From Ferriphaselus sp. R-1 (GTDB lineage Bacteria > Pseudomonadota > Gammaproteobacteria > Burkholderiales > Gallionellaceae): 64,000 bases of DNA. This document shows positions 18,835 to 26,908 of this stretch, piece by piece. The number at the start of each line of letters is the position of its first letter. Position 1 is the stretch's first letter. The notes below the pieces were generated by a model. That model saw only the letters and a list, made by a program, of their open reading frames with translations, had not been told where the DNA came from and searched no databases. The stretch spans positions 186,001 to 250,000 of the forward strand of contig NZ_JQKP01000001.1 of NCBI RefSeq assembly GCF_000746095.1, written 5' to 3'. The position numbers and the translations under genes are program-made.

Positions 18835-19707
18835 TCATCCCCACCAAACAGCCGGGCGCATCCAGCCGAACCAATCGCGCAGCGTCTGCGGCGTGTCGTT
18901 CGCCGCCAGCCGTATCTGCTTGGCCGACACGGTTCGCCGTCCCGCACCGTAGGCCAGCATCAGCGCCTTGTGCGCCACGATGTTGACCAGCCGGGGCGTG
19001 CCGCCGGTCACACGGTACAGCGCGGCCACCGCACCGGAGGTGAACACACGCTCACCGCTGTAACCCGCCGCCCGCAGGCGCGATTCCAGATAGTCGGCCA
19101 ATTCCTGTGCCTGCAAGCCGCCCAGGCTGCACTGGAAGGTGATGCGCTGGCGCAACTGGCGCACCGAATGCTGATTCAGATGGACATCCAGTTCCGGCTG
19201 GCCGAACAGCACCACTTGCAGCAACTTGCGCTTGCCGGTCTCCAGATTGGTCAGCAGGCGCAGCACTTCCAGCGTCTCCAGCGGTAGGGCTTGCGCCTCG
19301 TCCAGACACACCACCACTTGCACGTCACGGGCGGCGAAACTCAGCAGCGCCTCGTTCAGTCGGCTCACCAGCAGATGTTGCGGCGCATCGCTCGCCAGCT
19401 CCACGCTCAACTCATCCGCCAGCGCCAGCAACAGGCTGCGCGGATCGAGGTAGGGATTGGGCAGATAGGCTGAGACGAAGCGCGGCGCGTCGGCGTTGGC
19501 CAGATCGAGCTCGTCCAGAAACTGGCGGCACAGCAGTGTCTTGCCGTTGCCCACCTCGCCCACCACCTTGATGAAGCCCTCGCCGCCCAGCGTCGCCACG
19601 CGCAGCATGTTGAGCGCCTGGCGATGACTGCTGCCGGAGAAAAAGAAACCGGTATCGGGAGTCAGGCTGAACGGCGGCTCGGTCAGGCCGAAGTGGGCGA
19701 GATACAC
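18835..19707 (-). CDS. mshM: MshM, ExeA-like AAA ATPase of the MSHA system
   Basis: This 290-residue cytoplasmic ATPase belongs to the ExeA/GspA/MshM group. The N-terminus MYLAHFGLTEPPFSLTPD is the family signature. Walker A is GEVGNGKT (about residue 50) and Walker B is VVCLDEAQAL (about 130). A helical AAA lid follows. No C-terminal peptidoglycan-binding domain is present, unlike ExeA. In related systems this protein helps secretin assembly. It starts seven bases after the mshL stop. Confidence 0.9.
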   Translation of the reverse strand: MYLAHFGLTEPPFSLTPDTGFFFSGSSHRQALNMLRVATLGGEGFIKVVGEVGNGKTLLCRQFLDELDLANADAPRFVSAYLPNPYLDPRSLLLALADELSVELASDAPQHLLVSRLNEALLSFAARDVQVVVCLDEAQALPLETLEVLRLLTNLETGKRKLLQVVLFGQPELDVHLNQHSVRQLRQRITFQCSLGGLQAQELADYLESRLRAAGYSGERVFTSGAVAALYRVTGGTPRLVNIVAHKALMLAYGAGRRTVSAKQIRLAANDTPQTLRDWFGWMRPAVWWG

Positions 19708-19714
19708 GGAACGA

Positions 19715-21427
19715 TCACTCCACCGGCTTGGCCTGCGGGACAGGCTCTTCGTTGCTTCTGCCGTTGTTCAAGCGCTCCATGCGATCACGGCTCTTGCGGA
19801 TGTCCTCCGACCAATCCTCATCCGTATCCACGATGGTCGGCTTGATCAGGATCACCAGCTCGCGCTTCTGCGTCACCTTGCTGGTCTGGCCGAAGATGCT
19901 CTTCGGCAGCCCCGGCAGACCGGAACGGTCATCGGTCGAAGCCTGCCGCATCAAGCCGCCGATAGCGATGATCTGGCCATCCTTGGCGCGCACGATGCTG
20001 TCGGTCTCGGAGATCGTGCTGGCCGCCATGGGCATGCTGTAAGTTTGCCCAGCCAGTGTGATGATTTTAGTGACGGTGGTGATCTGTCCGATGGAGGGGT
20101 GGACATGTAGCGTGATGTTGCCCTTATCGTCGATGTCTGGCGTTACGTCCAGCATGATGCCGGAGAAAAACGGTGTCATCGTCACGGTTGGAATGGTGTT
20201 GGTGGTGGTATTGCCGGTGGTTTGCGTTCCGCTAGGGGTTACACCGGTGACGAAATACTCGTCAGTCCCGACCTTCAGTATGGCCTTCTGATTGTTCAAC
20301 GTGGCAATACGTGGGCTGGACAGCACGTGTACATCGCCTTGTGTCTCCAGGAAACTGAGCAGTGCGGCGAAGTTCGACGTTTGGAAGGCCAGGCCGATCA
20401 ACGAGCCGGGGTTTCCTCCAGTGGCAATCGCCGAGCCGGGTAGAGCGGCCAGGCCAGCAGTGGAAAGTATCGTGCCCAAACCTGCTGCAGTTGAGGGAGC
20501 CACTCCAGTGTTAGGCGACAGCAAGCCCGCTGTAGCGTGTGAATTCGGACCGTTCTTGAAAACACCCCAATTCACGCCGGACTGGAAGCTGGCGTTCAAT
20601 TGCACTTCCATGATCTTGGCTTCCAGGATCACCTGACGCTCAATGGAAAGTTGCGCTGCCTTGAGGTAGGAGGTCACTGCTTGCTGGTCTTCGTAAGAGC
20701 CTCTCACTACGATGATGCCGGTCATGGGGCTCAACATCACACTTCTCCCCCCTTCTTTTCCAACCAGAACATCGAGGGCACTGCGGAGTTCAGCCCAGAG
20801 GTCTGTGGCGGTAGTGGTGCTTACCCGACTGCTTTCGCGCGAACCTGCTCCCATTGCACCACCCGCACCACCTGTACCTCCCGTTGCGCCGGTAGCTGCG
20901 CCACCTGCCCCCGTGCCCGTAGCTTCGGACACGGAACTGGGTTGAACCCGCAATTGCGATCTGCCGTCACGTTGTCCGGTCAGGTAATTCACCTTGTACA
21001 TCCGCGTCTGCAATTCTTTGGGCATGATGGAGATGCGTCGTCCGTCCAGTTTGTAGTCGTAGCCGTACATGTCACGGATCGCGTCCAGGGCTTCGAGTAC
21101 GGTCACGTCTTTCAGGCGGATGGAGATGTTGCCGGTCACGTCGGGATGCACCAGCATGCTGTAGCGGCTGTCGGCGGCGATGGCGTAGAACACCTGTGCG
21201 GCAGGGGTCTCGTTCAGCTCCAGACTGAAGCGCGGCTCGCGTGGCTTGGCGGGCGCGGCGGTGGTGAGCGGCGGCAGCAGCGCGGCGTTGATCGCCTCTG
21301 CGGCAGGCGCGGGCGCAGCGAGCGCGGCGTTCATCTCTTGACGGATGGAATCGCGCGCGATCGGGTCGCGCGACACGCTACATGCGGACAGACTGATGAG
21401 TACCAAGATTCCGAGTGACTTGTTCAT
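19715..21427 (-). CDS. mshL: MshL, outer-membrane secretin of the MSHA pilus
   Basis: This 570-residue secretin lets the pilus cross the outer membrane. It has a lipoprotein signal (ISLSAC, Cys about residue 16) and an STN/N0-type domain (about 80-155). A Gly/Ala/Thr-rich low-complexity linker (about 165-205) precedes an N1-type ring domain. The C-terminal secretin core holds VLSSPRIATLNNQKA and, near its end, ELVILIKPTIVD. The Gly/Ala linker looks variable. The gene overlaps mshK by four bases. Confidence 0.92.
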   Translation of the reverse strand: MNKSLGILVLISLSACSVSRDPIARDSIRQEMNAALAAPAPAAEAINAALLPPLTTAAPAKPREPRFSLELNETPAAQVFYAIAADSRYSMLVHPDVTGNISIRLKDVTVLEALDAIRDMYGYDYKLDGRRISIMPKELQTRMYKVNYLTGQRDGRSQLRVQPSSVSEATGTGAGGAATGATGGTGGAGGAMGAGSRESSRVSTTTATDLWAELRSALDVLVGKEGGRSVMLSPMTGIIVVRGSYEDQQAVTSYLKAAQLSIERQVILEAKIMEVQLNASFQSGVNWGVFKNGPNSHATAGLLSPNTGVAPSTAAGLGTILSTAGLAALPGSAIATGGNPGSLIGLAFQTSNFAALLSFLETQGDVHVLSSPRIATLNNQKAILKVGTDEYFVTGVTPSGTQTTGNTTTNTIPTVTMTPFFSGIMLDVTPDIDDKGNITLHVHPSIGQITTVTKIITLAGQTYSMPMAASTISETDSIVRAKDGQIIAIGGLMRQASTDDRSGLPGLPKSIFGQTSKVTQKRELVILIKPTIVDTDEDWSEDIRKSRDRMERLNNGRSNEEPVPQAKPVE

Positions 21428-21825
21428 TGCTTCCCCTTGTCGGCGGCAACACGCGCCGGTTTGATTCGTAAATGCTGTTTGGCCGGCGCAGCGGTGTTTT
21501 GCTGTACGCCCGGATTGGAAAACACCCGCAGCTCGCGCCGCCCGTGTTCACCCTGTAACACGGCGCGACCTTCGCTGACCGCGACCAGACGCTCGTCGCC
21601 ATAGCGCCCACCCAACCGGATAGTCTGGCCATTGATGATGGCAGCGCGGCGTGTGGGCGAGATCAGCACGGCTTGCAGGCCGCCGCCGTCGGGCAGATAA
21701 GCCGGGCCGGGCGAGACCATGCCGGCAGGCGGTTGGGTCGGGTCGCGCGGCGCGGCAGCCTGAGCTGCGTTCGTCGTCACGGTCAGCGCAAGAGCGAGGA
21801 GACCGAGGTTCAAATGGCTAGCCAT
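21424..21825 (-). CDS. mshK: MshK, small periplasmic protein of the MSHA system
   Basis: This 133-residue protein has a signal peptide (cleavage near AQA-AAPRD). The motif RDPTQPP just after it is common to MshK and to GspC/PilP-like small components. The rest is a small beta-rich domain (LQAVLISPTRRAAIINGQTI). It overlaps mshL at its end and mshJ at its start. Its assignment rests mainly on position and the short conserved motifs. In related systems such proteins link inner-membrane PilN/PilO-like parts to the secretin. Confidence 0.8.
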   Translation of the reverse strand: MASHLNLGLLALALTVTTNAAQAAAPRDPTQPPAGMVSPGPAYLPDGGGLQAVLISPTRRAAIINGQTIRLGGRYGDERLVAVSEGRAVLQGEHGRRELRVFSNPGVQQNTAAPAKQHLRIKPARVAADKGKQ

Positions 21826-22478
21826 GATCCATCTCCCAGTGTGTAGATCGTCAAGGTCAGCGTGGCGACCGGATAGTGTTCGACGCTGTAATCCAGCGTG
21901 TGCCAGTGCAGCGGGTAGGGCAGGCGTTCGGCGCGTTCGAGGTAGTCGAGCAGGTCGAAATAGCTGCCGCGCAGGGTGATGCTGAGGTACTCCCTGGGCG
22001 CTGTGGGCGGGGTGGTCGCCGCCACAGCCGAGGCGGCTGCCGGTGCCGCAGCTGCTGTCGGGGCTGGAGCGGCGGCGGGAGCCGCGTCAGGGGCGGCGAT
22101 CCTCTCCAGCTTGACCAGCGTCAGTCCGGGACTTTGGCTCAGCAGTCGATCGAGCACGCGCAACATCTGCTGCCCGTTCACCGCCGGGGTGCCGCGCGAA
22201 GCCGCGTCGGGGCTGCGTTTCGCCAGCTCGCGCTTGAGCTGGCCGATCTCTTCGAGTAGCGCCTTGCGTCCGTCGTCCTGCGCGTTGGCTGCCGTGGCCT
22301 GCGCGGTCAACGCCTCTTGCTGTTGGGTGAGTTGGCGCTGTTGCTCGATCTGGGGCGAGATGCCGAATCTCATCACGGCCCACAGCAACGATCCGGCCAG
22401 GAGCGCGAAGACCAGGATGCGCCAGTGCAGCGCCAACCCATCCACCGCATCGGCAAAGCGGTTCCAGTTCTGCTTCAT
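21810..22478 (-). CDS. mshJ: MshJ, PilO-like inner-membrane alignment protein
   Basis: The start is MKQNWNRFADAVDGLALHWR at 22478, overlapping the upstream PilN-like gene by four bases; an open frame extends further upstream but in the wrong frame for that gene. The 222-residue protein has one transmembrane helix (about 20-40), a coiled coil and an Ala/Pro-rich linker. A C-terminal ferredoxin-like fold resembling PilO/GspM completes it. It should pair with the PilN-like protein in the periplasm. Its tail overlaps the mshK start by 16 bases. Confidence 0.85.
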   Translation of the reverse strand: MKQNWNRFADAVDGLALHWRILVFALLAGSLLWAVMRFGISPQIEQQRQLTQQQEALTAQATAANAQDDGRKALLEEIGQLKRELAKRSPDAASRGTPAVNGQQMLRVLDRLLSQSPGLTLVKLERIAAPDAAPAAAPAPTAAAAPAAASAVAATTPPTAPREYLSITLRGSYFDLLDYLERAERLPYPLHWHTLDYSVEHYPVATLTLTIYTLGDGSWLAI

Positions 22479-23035
22479 TTCGCTCCCGCCTTTCCATTGA
22501 GTGTCAGTTCGAACGCCATGGGGTGTTGGCCCGCGCCCTCTTGCTTGCGCAGCCCCGTCAGTTCCACCTTGGCGCCCCGGAACTGCGGCGTTTGGCCGAG
22601 CTGTTGCAGGTAGTCGGTGACCAGCTCGGGATACAGCGCCTGACCGCTGAGTTTCAGCTCGGGGTGCTCGCATTCGCAGCCCTTCAGCGAGAAACGGGTC
22701 AGCCAAACCCCGTCCAGCGTGTGCCGCGCCAGCGCGTGCAAGTGGCCGGAGAACTCGCCGCTGCCTTGCTTGCTTGCCGCCAGCAACTCGTCGCGCTCCT
22801 TGACCAGTTGCGCCTTGGTTTGGCGGTTCGCATCACTGGGTGGGTTGAGCTTGTCGTGCTGGAGCTTGGCTGCGGCCAAGCGAGCCTGAGCCTGCCCGGT
22901 CTGGTGATAAAGCCAGCCGCAGCCCAGCGCGGAAACCAGCGCCAGCACGCCCAGCCCTTGCAGCATCATCGCCGTGGAAAAATACTTGCCCTGCCGGGTG
23001 AAGACCGGGTTGAACAGATTAATCTGCTGACTCAT
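22475..23035 (-). CDS. PilN-like MSHA biogenesis protein (often called MshI2)
   Basis: This 186-residue protein has a short cytoplasmic N-terminus, MSQQINLFNPVF, very like PilN proteins, whose NLLP/INLF segment binds the actin-like PilM partner. One transmembrane helix spans about residues 25-45. A coiled coil and a PilO/PilN-type fold follow. It overlaps the actin-like gene upstream and mshJ downstream by four bases each. It and MshJ probably form the inner-membrane heterodimer. Confidence 0.85.
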   Translation of the reverse strand: MSQQINLFNPVFTRQGKYFSTAMMLQGLGVLALVSALGCGWLYHQTGQAQARLAAAKLQHDKLNPPSDANRQTKAQLVKERDELLAASKQGSGEFSGHLHALARHTLDGVWLTRFSLKGCECEHPELKLSGQALYPELVTDYLQQLGQTPQFRGAKVELTGLRKQEGAGQHPMAFELTLNGKAGAK

Positions 23036-23988
23036 AGCACCCGCCTTTCCTGACGCAGCGCCGCGCCTATCAGCAACAACATGGACGCGGCGAACTCGGG
23101 ATTGGACAGCCGCGCCACCGCCGAGATGTCGAGCACGTCAGCCAGGCGCACCCGCTCCACCGGGACGCTCAGTTGCTCTTCCAGCATCTCGCGCCCGTAC
23201 AACTCGCTGCGCAGCGAGATCATCACCTTGCCGATCTTCAGCTCGAACTGGCGCTCGAAATACTCCAGAGAGCGTTGCGCCTCGCGCGCCAGTTCATCCC
23301 AGGCATGCTGGCGCTGGTAGGTGTTGCCATCGTCCAGCTGATACTCGCCGATGCTGATGTGCCGCGACAGATACAGCTCGCCGCCGCTGCTCACCGTCAG
23401 CGCCGTGCCGCTGCTGTCGGCCACCAGCATCATCACCGCCTCGCCCGGCGTTTCATACAAGCTCGCCAGATTGCGTTGCGCCATCTCCGGCACGTCGATC
23501 ACGCGCAGCGGGATGCGCGCGCTCTCTAGCAGCACCGTGCGTTTGCGTATGGTCTCGTTGGGCGCGGCCACGGCGTAGTACGATTGCCCCTGACCCTCGC
23601 GGCTGTGCCCGGACGGGATGCGGATCACGTCCAGCGTCACCGCCTCCACATCGAAGTTCAGACCGTCCTTGATCAGCCAGCGCACCGCCGAGTTCAGCTC
23701 GTCGGCAGGCACGTTCGGCGCCTCCACCGGCATGATCTGATACTCGCTCGCCCCCAGCAGCGTGGTGACGGGCAACCTGCCCAGCTTATGCTCGCCCGCC
23801 AACTTCTCCAGCGCCGCGCTGTTCACCTTGGGTATGGCGTGGAAACCGCACTGCACCACACGCGGCATCCCCCCGGTGAACTCCACCTGCGCCACCCCCA
23901 CGCCGCCGTTGCCGATGCCGATCGCACTCCAGCCGGAGTCGGCACGGCGGAAGAGTCTAGTTAAGAAACCGATAGCCATTCCATTCAT
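23032..23988 (-). CDS. mshI: MshI, PilM-like actin-fold cytoplasmic protein
   Basis: This 318-residue actin-like protein is expected to sit under the inner-membrane PilN/PilO-like pair. It opens with the pattern IGIGNGGVGVAQVEF and has an ADSSGTALTVSSGGELYLSR segment that matches the phosphate-2-like loop region of PilM/MshI. The first ATG (23988) and the second (23979) are both possible. It starts seven bases after the mshP stop and overlaps the PilN-like gene at its end. Confidence 0.87.
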   Translation of the reverse strand: MNGMAIGFLTRLFRRADSGWSAIGIGNGGVGVAQVEFTGGMPRVVQCGFHAIPKVNSAALEKLAGEHKLGRLPVTTLLGASEYQIMPVEAPNVPADELNSAVRWLIKDGLNFDVEAVTLDVIRIPSGHSREGQGQSYYAVAAPNETIRKRTVLLESARIPLRVIDVPEMAQRNLASLYETPGEAVMMLVADSSGTALTVSSGGELYLSRHISIGEYQLDDGNTYQRQHAWDELAREAQRSLEYFERQFELKIGKVMISLRSELYGREMLEEQLSVPVERVRLADVLDISAVARLSNPEFAASMLLLIGAALRQERRVL

Positions 23989-23994
23989 CCCTGA

Positions 23995-24498
23995 TTAGTT
24001 TCTATCTATGCGCACTTGCAAAGTACGCTCGGAGTATTCCGCACGTCCCGCCTGAGTGTTGGTCGCTTCAGCCACACCACTCCCCGCCGTCACCGCCGTA
24101 GCGACTGCCGATACCGCATAGGCCCAGCCCACCGCACTGGCGGCGGGCACGCCGCTGGCAGCGCAAACGACCGCGCTCGCCGCCGTCACGGCACTGGCTG
24201 TGACCACCACCTGAAAATCGGCCAAGCTACCCGCCAACGGCGCTACAGCCGAAACGGGGGCTGTTCGAGCACCCACGGCGAACGCACCGCAGTCGTTGTT
24301 TAGCGTCTGATACGCCGCCCATTCAATCCCGGCGCGGGCGGCCAATTCAGCCTCGGTGGCGCGCGCCTCCTGCGTGACTCCGGCCTGTTGCGGCATGGAC
24401 AGGCTCAGCCCGGCCACCACCAGCGCCGCGATCATCACCAGCGCAAAGATCTCGATCACCAGAGCAAAGCCGCGCTGCTTATGTGAAGTCGGGTTCAC
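23995..24498 (-). CDS. mshP: MshP, PilX-like minor pilin-associated protein
   Basis: The start is GTG 24498, overlapping the mshO stop (GTGA) with GGAGGA four bases upstream; this decides it over a longer open frame. The 167-residue protein begins VNPTSHKQRGFALVIEIFAL, a prepilin-like segment. The pattern ELAARAGIEWAAYQTL, which marks MshP/PilX-type proteins, follows. The C-terminal half is rich in Ala, Val, Ser and Thr. It is probably a minor filament or tip component rather than a main subunit. Confidence 0.82.
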   Translation of the reverse strand: MNPTSHKQRGFALVIEIFALVMIAALVVAGLSLSMPQQAGVTQEARATEAELAARAGIEWAAYQTLNNDCGAFAVGARTAPVSAVAPLAGSLADFQVVVTASAVTAASAVVCAASGVPAASAVGWAYAVSAVATAVTAGSGVAEATNTQAGRAEYSERTLQVRIDRN

Positions 24499-24998
24499 CA
24501 CGTCCTCCGGTACGAAATCGTGTCGTGGAGTTCCATCATCTCGTTGCCGACACTGGTGTCCTGGCAATTCGTGCGGGCGATCAGCGGCAAGTCGATCTTG
24601 ACCGACTGGCTGGCCGTGTCCAGAAAGAAGGCGGGATTCGTGTGCACTTCTGCACCTGGACAAACGCCAGCCACCAGCACTTTATTGGCTCCCGAGAGCG
24701 AGCTGTCGCTGCGCAGTAGTTGATTGCCGGTGAAGCTGTAGGTCACGGTTGTGCCACTGGCCTTTGTGATGCTCAGGCTGTTTGTCCCCGTGACTGTCGG
24801 TGCGCCTGAGGCCTGAGCCAGATCGGTCCTGAGCCAGCTTAGCGCCGTCGCACCCGCGTAGCTCAACTCGGCGCGGCTGGCCGCGTTGGCGTAACTTTGT
24901 GCAGGCAGGGAAATGAAGTTCGGCGTGATCGCCGCCAGCACGCCGAGGATGACGATCACGGCGATGAGCTCGATGAGGGTGAATCCGCGCTGGCGCAT
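24495..24998 (-). CDS. mshO: MshO-position minor prepilin
   Basis: This 167-residue prepilin has the processing signal MRQRG-FTLIELIAVIVILGV, with cleavage after Gly and Glu5 retained. It is shorter than typical MshO proteins, so the symbol rests on gene order (mshD-mshO-mshP). Two cysteines at about residues 113 and 145 could pair. It starts within the mshD stop (TGATG) and overlaps mshP. No prepilin peptidase gene is present in the window. Confidence 0.8.
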   Translation of the reverse strand: MRQRGFTLIELIAVIVILGVLAAITPNFISLPAQSYANAASRAELSYAGATALSWLRTDLAQASGAPTVTGTNSLSITKASGTTVTYSFTGNQLLRSDSSLSGANKVLVAGVCPGAEVHTNPAFFLDTASQSVKIDLPLIARTNCQDTSVGNEMMELHDTISYRRTW

Positions 24999-25453
24999 CA
25001 GGGCAACCTCGTCACTTTGCCAGCGGGATAGTTGGCGCGGTAACTGTCCAACTGCACGCGATTTAGAGTCCCGCCGTCATCCGCTGCGAGGATGTTCACG
25101 GTCAGGGTCAATTGCTTGATGTCGTTAGCCGTGGTGACGTTCGGCCAGCTTGGGCAACTGACCAGCAGCGACGCGGAATAGCCGGTGACCGGATTCCCTG
25201 TGCCATCAGGCAGCGCTTGGGTGACGGGTGTCGGGCTGCAGGCGGGCAGATTGGCGAAAGGCTGCGAGTCGAGTCGGGTCAGCACAGCGCGTGCCAGCAC
25301 CACCGCCTGTGCCTGACGTGATGCGCTGGCGCTGCTGCGGGCATTAGCTTGCATCACCGCTGCCATGCTAACCATTGCGCCGCCCAGGATCACGATGGCG
25401 ACGATCAGCTCGATCAGGGTCAGGCCGCACTGGCGCTGCTTCAGGTTCAGCAT
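24998..25453 (-). CDS. mshD: MshD-like minor prepilin
   Basis: The start at 25453 (MLNLKQRQCG) is chosen because it gives a clean prepilin signal, CG-LTLIELIVAIVILGGAM, right after the mshC stop. The longer open frame overlaps mshC. The 151-residue protein carries the pattern SRQAQAVVLARAVL, common to MshD/PilV-like minor pilins. Leu in place of Phe at the first mature position is tolerated in this family. It ends in a one-base overlap with mshO. Confidence 0.82.
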   Translation of the reverse strand: MLNLKQRQCGLTLIELIVAIVILGGAMVSMAAVMQANARSSASASRQAQAVVLARAVLTRLDSQPFANLPACSPTPVTQALPDGTGNPVTGYSASLLVSCPSWPNVTTANDIKQLTLTVNILAADDGGTLNRVQLDSYRANYPAGKVTRLP

Positions 25454-26004
25454 GCGCTCGCTCCCGTCCGCAGGGGATAGATCAGCCCGGTTTCTGGGGC
25501 GATGCACAGCGTGCGGCACGCGCCGTTCGTGGCATTGCTTTCCACATCCACGCCGCAGATGTTGAGTGAGCCGACGTAACTGGAGCTGCCCTCCTTGGAA
25601 AAATAGAATGGGGTCGGAGTCGCCGAGAATCGGGCCAACGGCAGACTGCCTGGCGGGGCATCAGCGGCGGGCGTGCTTACGGAATATTGCGCTAGTGCAT
25701 TGTCCGGCGCAGGCAAATTCGTTCCGCAAAGGTTGGTGTCGCCGAAGCTGTAAGCCAGTTGGGTCTGGGTGTTCGTTTGAGTGAACGTGACGCACACAAA
25801 GCGCTGTTGGGTGACAGCGGCTCTCTGGGCGTAACGCAAACTGCTGATGACTTGATCGTAGAAAACGCGGGCATCGACATCGCTGCGCTCGACGGAAACG
25901 CGCGGCAGAACCAGTGCCGCCAGCACGCCAAGGATCACCATCACGGCGATCAGTTCGATCAGGGTGAATCCGCGCTGCCAGGGCGCGAAACGGGGATTTT
26001 TCAT
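25447..26004 (-). CDS. mshC: MshC-like minor prepilin
   Basis: The start is ATG 26004 (MKNPRFAPWQRG), preceded by AGGAA. The 185-residue protein has the prepilin motif QRG-FTLIELIAVMVILGVLA. The following RVFYDQVISSLRYAQRAAVTQQR fits GspH/FimT-type and MshC minor pilins. Four or more cysteines in the C-terminal half suggest disulfides. It lies 63 bases after mshA and overlaps the start of the mshD frame region. Confidence 0.83.
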   Translation of the reverse strand: MKNPRFAPWQRGFTLIELIAVMVILGVLAALVLPRVSVERSDVDARVFYDQVISSLRYAQRAAVTQQRFVCVTFTQTNTQTQLAYSFGDTNLCGTNLPAPDNALAQYSVSTPAADAPPGSLPLARFSATPTPFYFSKEGSSSYVGSLNICGVDVESNATNGACRTLCIAPETGLIYPLRTGASAC

Positions 26005-26067
26005 CGGGTTCCTGAAACACAAAAACGGGCAAGGTACACACCCTGCCCGTCTCAGTACAGCAAGTTA

Positions 26068-26670
26068 TTACATGCCGGATGCAGAGCAGCCAGTAGTGAC
26101 AGCCTCAATCTTTGGCTCAATAACGGTTTGATTAGTGCCATTCATAGGAGTCGAGAGGGAAGCATTGGTGTATTTCACATAGCAGGCCGACGCATTCATG
26201 CCAGTACCAACAGAAGCTGGAGTCCAAACTGTTTGACCTGCAACAATCGAAACTGGCGTACCATAAGTCGTCATACCCATGGTGCTGGTACCGAATGTCG
26301 CTGGCCCTTCCAATACATTCCAATCACTTGTAGCTACTGCTGTAACGGGCATCATACCGCCAGTACCTGATACTTGGTTCAACCCGGCGATCAGACCGGC
26401 AGATGGGCCATCAGGGTTGTGGGCGGACCAAGAGATGGGGCCAATGCCGTCAAAAATTGCAGGCATCTGATTGGTGGCCAGCATCTTGGCGTGAGCCATG
26501 GTGGCAGCGCTGGCCAGATTAGCCTTAGCACCATTCACGGCAGTAGCACGGGCTTCAGCTTGCAGGCCGAAGAACTTGGGCATGGCGATGGAAGCCAGGA
26601 TGCCGAGGACCACGATCACGGCGACCAGTTCGATCAGGGTGAAACCCTGTTGTTTGCGTTGCATTTGCAT
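26068..26670 (-). CDS. mshA: MshA, major MSHA pilin
   Basis: The start is ATG 26670 (MQMQRKQQG), preceded by AGGAG eight bases upstream. The 200-residue prepilin has the signal QQG-FTLIELVAVIVVLGILA with the conserved Glu5. The pattern GLQAEARATAVNGAKANLAS follows, typical of MSHA major pilins. Two cysteines (ACYVKY and TTGCSAS) near the C-terminus fit the usual disulfide loop. The gene is visibly richer in A and T than its neighbours, as expected for a variable surface subunit. It is first in the msh run; the strong ribosome site fits high expression. Confidence 0.92.
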   Translation of the reverse strand: MQMQRKQQGFTLIELVAVIVVLGILASIAMPKFFGLQAEARATAVNGAKANLASAATMAHAKMLATNQMPAIFDGIGPISWSAHNPDGPSAGLIAGLNQVSGTGGMMPVTAVATSDWNVLEGPATFGTSTMGMTTYGTPVSIVAGQTVWTPASVGTGMNASACYVKYTNASLSTPMNGTNQTVIEPKIEAVTTGCSASGM

Positions 26671-26792
26671 TGTTGCGCTCCTGATTTGTTTTGGATGGTT
26701 ATTGCTGTTCCGCATGTAAGTACCCCTTGCATGAGAACTGCCCTCAAGTTGTTAGGCGGGCGCAGTGTAAGAAAACTTGTTACGCCTGGGAA

Positions 26793-26809
26793 TGTGACAT
26801 ATTGTCGCA
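26793..26809. promoter_or_regulatory. 7-3-7 palindromic motif upstream of mshA
   Basis: TGTGACA-TAT-TGTCGCA, one mismatch from a perfect inverted repeat, lies about 125 bases upstream of the mshA start. It has the same half-site and spacing as the sites at 14624-14639 and 28915-28931. That distance suits an upstream activator site. A loose GG-N10-GC sequence nearer mshA is not a convincing sigma-54 promoter. The binding protein is unknown. Confidence 0.45.
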
Positions 26810-26908
26810 CCCATCATATCTACATGAATAAATAAGATAAGCATCCTGCGCGCGGCCTTGGTTCAAGGTGGATTCCTGGCCTTGGCGGGCGCGTTTCGCG
26901 TTGCTGCC

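Noticed and set aside
26690-26720. Sigma-54 promoter for mshA (GG-N10-GC)
   Set aside because: Only the minimal dinucleotides match; the flanking consensus TGGCAC/TTGC is missing.
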